From assembly GCA_913046335.1 (NCBI GenBank), contig CAJWSU010000034.1:1-13138 (forward strand): a stretch of DNA of 13,138 nucleotides, in the 5' to 3' direction. The DNA comes from TMED109 sp002684605 (GTDB taxonomy: Bacteria > Pseudomonadota > Alphaproteobacteria > TMED109). This document shows, piece by piece, positions 12,991 through 13,138 of this stretch. Every line of letters begins with the position of its first letter. Within the stretch, counting starts at the first letter, position 1. The translations under genes were made by a program, and so were the position numbers. The notes beneath the pieces are model-generated. The model was not told where the DNA came from, searched no databases, and saw only the letters and a list, made by a program, of their open reading frames with translations.

Positions 12991-13031
12991 ATTTTTGTAA
13001 CTTAAAAATCAACTATAAGGTTAAACATTAA

Positions 13032-13138
13032 ATGGACTTGTTGGATATCTCATTAATCTTTTCCATCACACTTTGTAGTTTGCTAAGTGGCTTCATTTTT
13101 ACATACGCAATTGTTGTAATGCCTGGCTTATCTAACCT
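13032..13138 (+). CDS. DUF1772-like membrane protein, N-terminus only (cut by right edge)
   Basis: ATG at 13032 opens a frame of 35 codons running off the window: MDLLDISLIFSITLCSLLSG, then FIFTYAIVVMPGLSNL. The pattern of a first span with a Gly-Phe-x-Phe-x-x-Ala-hydrophobic-VVMPG ending is the N-terminal signature of DUF1772 (anthrone-oxygenase-like) four-helix membrane proteins, usually about 150 aa. AAGG at 13017-13020 is a rather distant ribosome site. The opposite strand is also open here, but its peptide lacks a recognised pattern, so the plus-strand reading is preferred. Confidence 0.65.
   Translation, partial: MDLLDISLIFSITLCSLLSGFIFTYAIVVMPGLSN

Larger units (their letters stand above)
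12515..13031. other. 517-base gap with short ORFs and no intact gene
   Basis: The stretch holds several very short plus-strand ORFs with passable ribosome sites: one of 28 codons at 12638-12724 with a Lys/Glu-rich end, and the 33-codon integrase-like one described separately. The part from about 12840 to 13000 has repeated AGAATC words and a stretch resembling the intergenic repeat. It looks like eroding sequence; no RNA gene was seen. Confidence 0.5.

Noticed and set aside
13030..13138. Minus-strand open frame running in from the right edge
   Set aside because: Its 36-residue tail fits no family I recognise, while the plus strand shows a clear DUF1772-like membrane N-terminus.

Overview
The window is very AT-rich bacterial DNA with short intergenic gaps on its left side. 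Gene content (a XylD-type IlvD/Edd dehydratase, a degenerate thiolase of the acetyl-CoA acetyltransferase family, NIPSNAP, ThiC under a TPP riboswitch, a long zinc-type glyoxalase I, an Fe-S FNR regulator) suggests a marine AT-rich proteobacterium, most likely alphaproteobacterial. That placement is inference from families and base composition. A thiC gene argues against typical Pelagibacter, which is known to lack it.

Positions 1-4695 hold metabolic and housekeeping genes. On the minus strand, a thiolase-like protein is followed by a NIPSNAP protein that runs off the left edge. Divergent from them, on the plus strand, is a dehydratase closely resembling Caulobacter D-xylonate dehydratase, behind a good candidate promoter. 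It converges on a minus-strand set: an RRM RNA-binding protein, a YaiI/DUF188 protein whose start overlaps the RRM stop, and a small membrane-anchored coiled-coil protein. Upstream of these, on the same strand, is thiC (4772-6553), with a consensus -35 promoter and a TPP riboswitch in its leader.

Positions 6790-8520 hold a small unknown protein, a stand-alone CBS-pair protein, a small exported protein and glyoxalase I.

Positions 8520-13138 look like an accessory or eroding region. They contain a probable C-terminal relic of a GMC oxidoreductase with its old terminator, very small ORFs with good ribosome sites (two of them ATGA-coupled), a short ORF that opens like threonine synthase, three unknown exported cysteine-containing proteins, a two-copy diverged intergenic repeat placed upstream of two plus-strand genes, a K+-channel-like protein, and an integrase-tail-like fragment. 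The clearest unit is a three-gene minus-strand operon (11801 to 10676): an 88-aa protein with four cysteines, a 27-aa single-span membrane peptide, and an FNR-type regulator with all four cluster cysteines. The right edge enters a plus-strand DUF1772-like membrane protein.

No tRNA, rRNA, CRISPR array or intact insertion sequence was seen. The best candidate for something undescribed is the Cys4 protein / micro-membrane peptide / FNR operon with its hairpin leader. Next are the repeat family and the coupled mini-ORFs.
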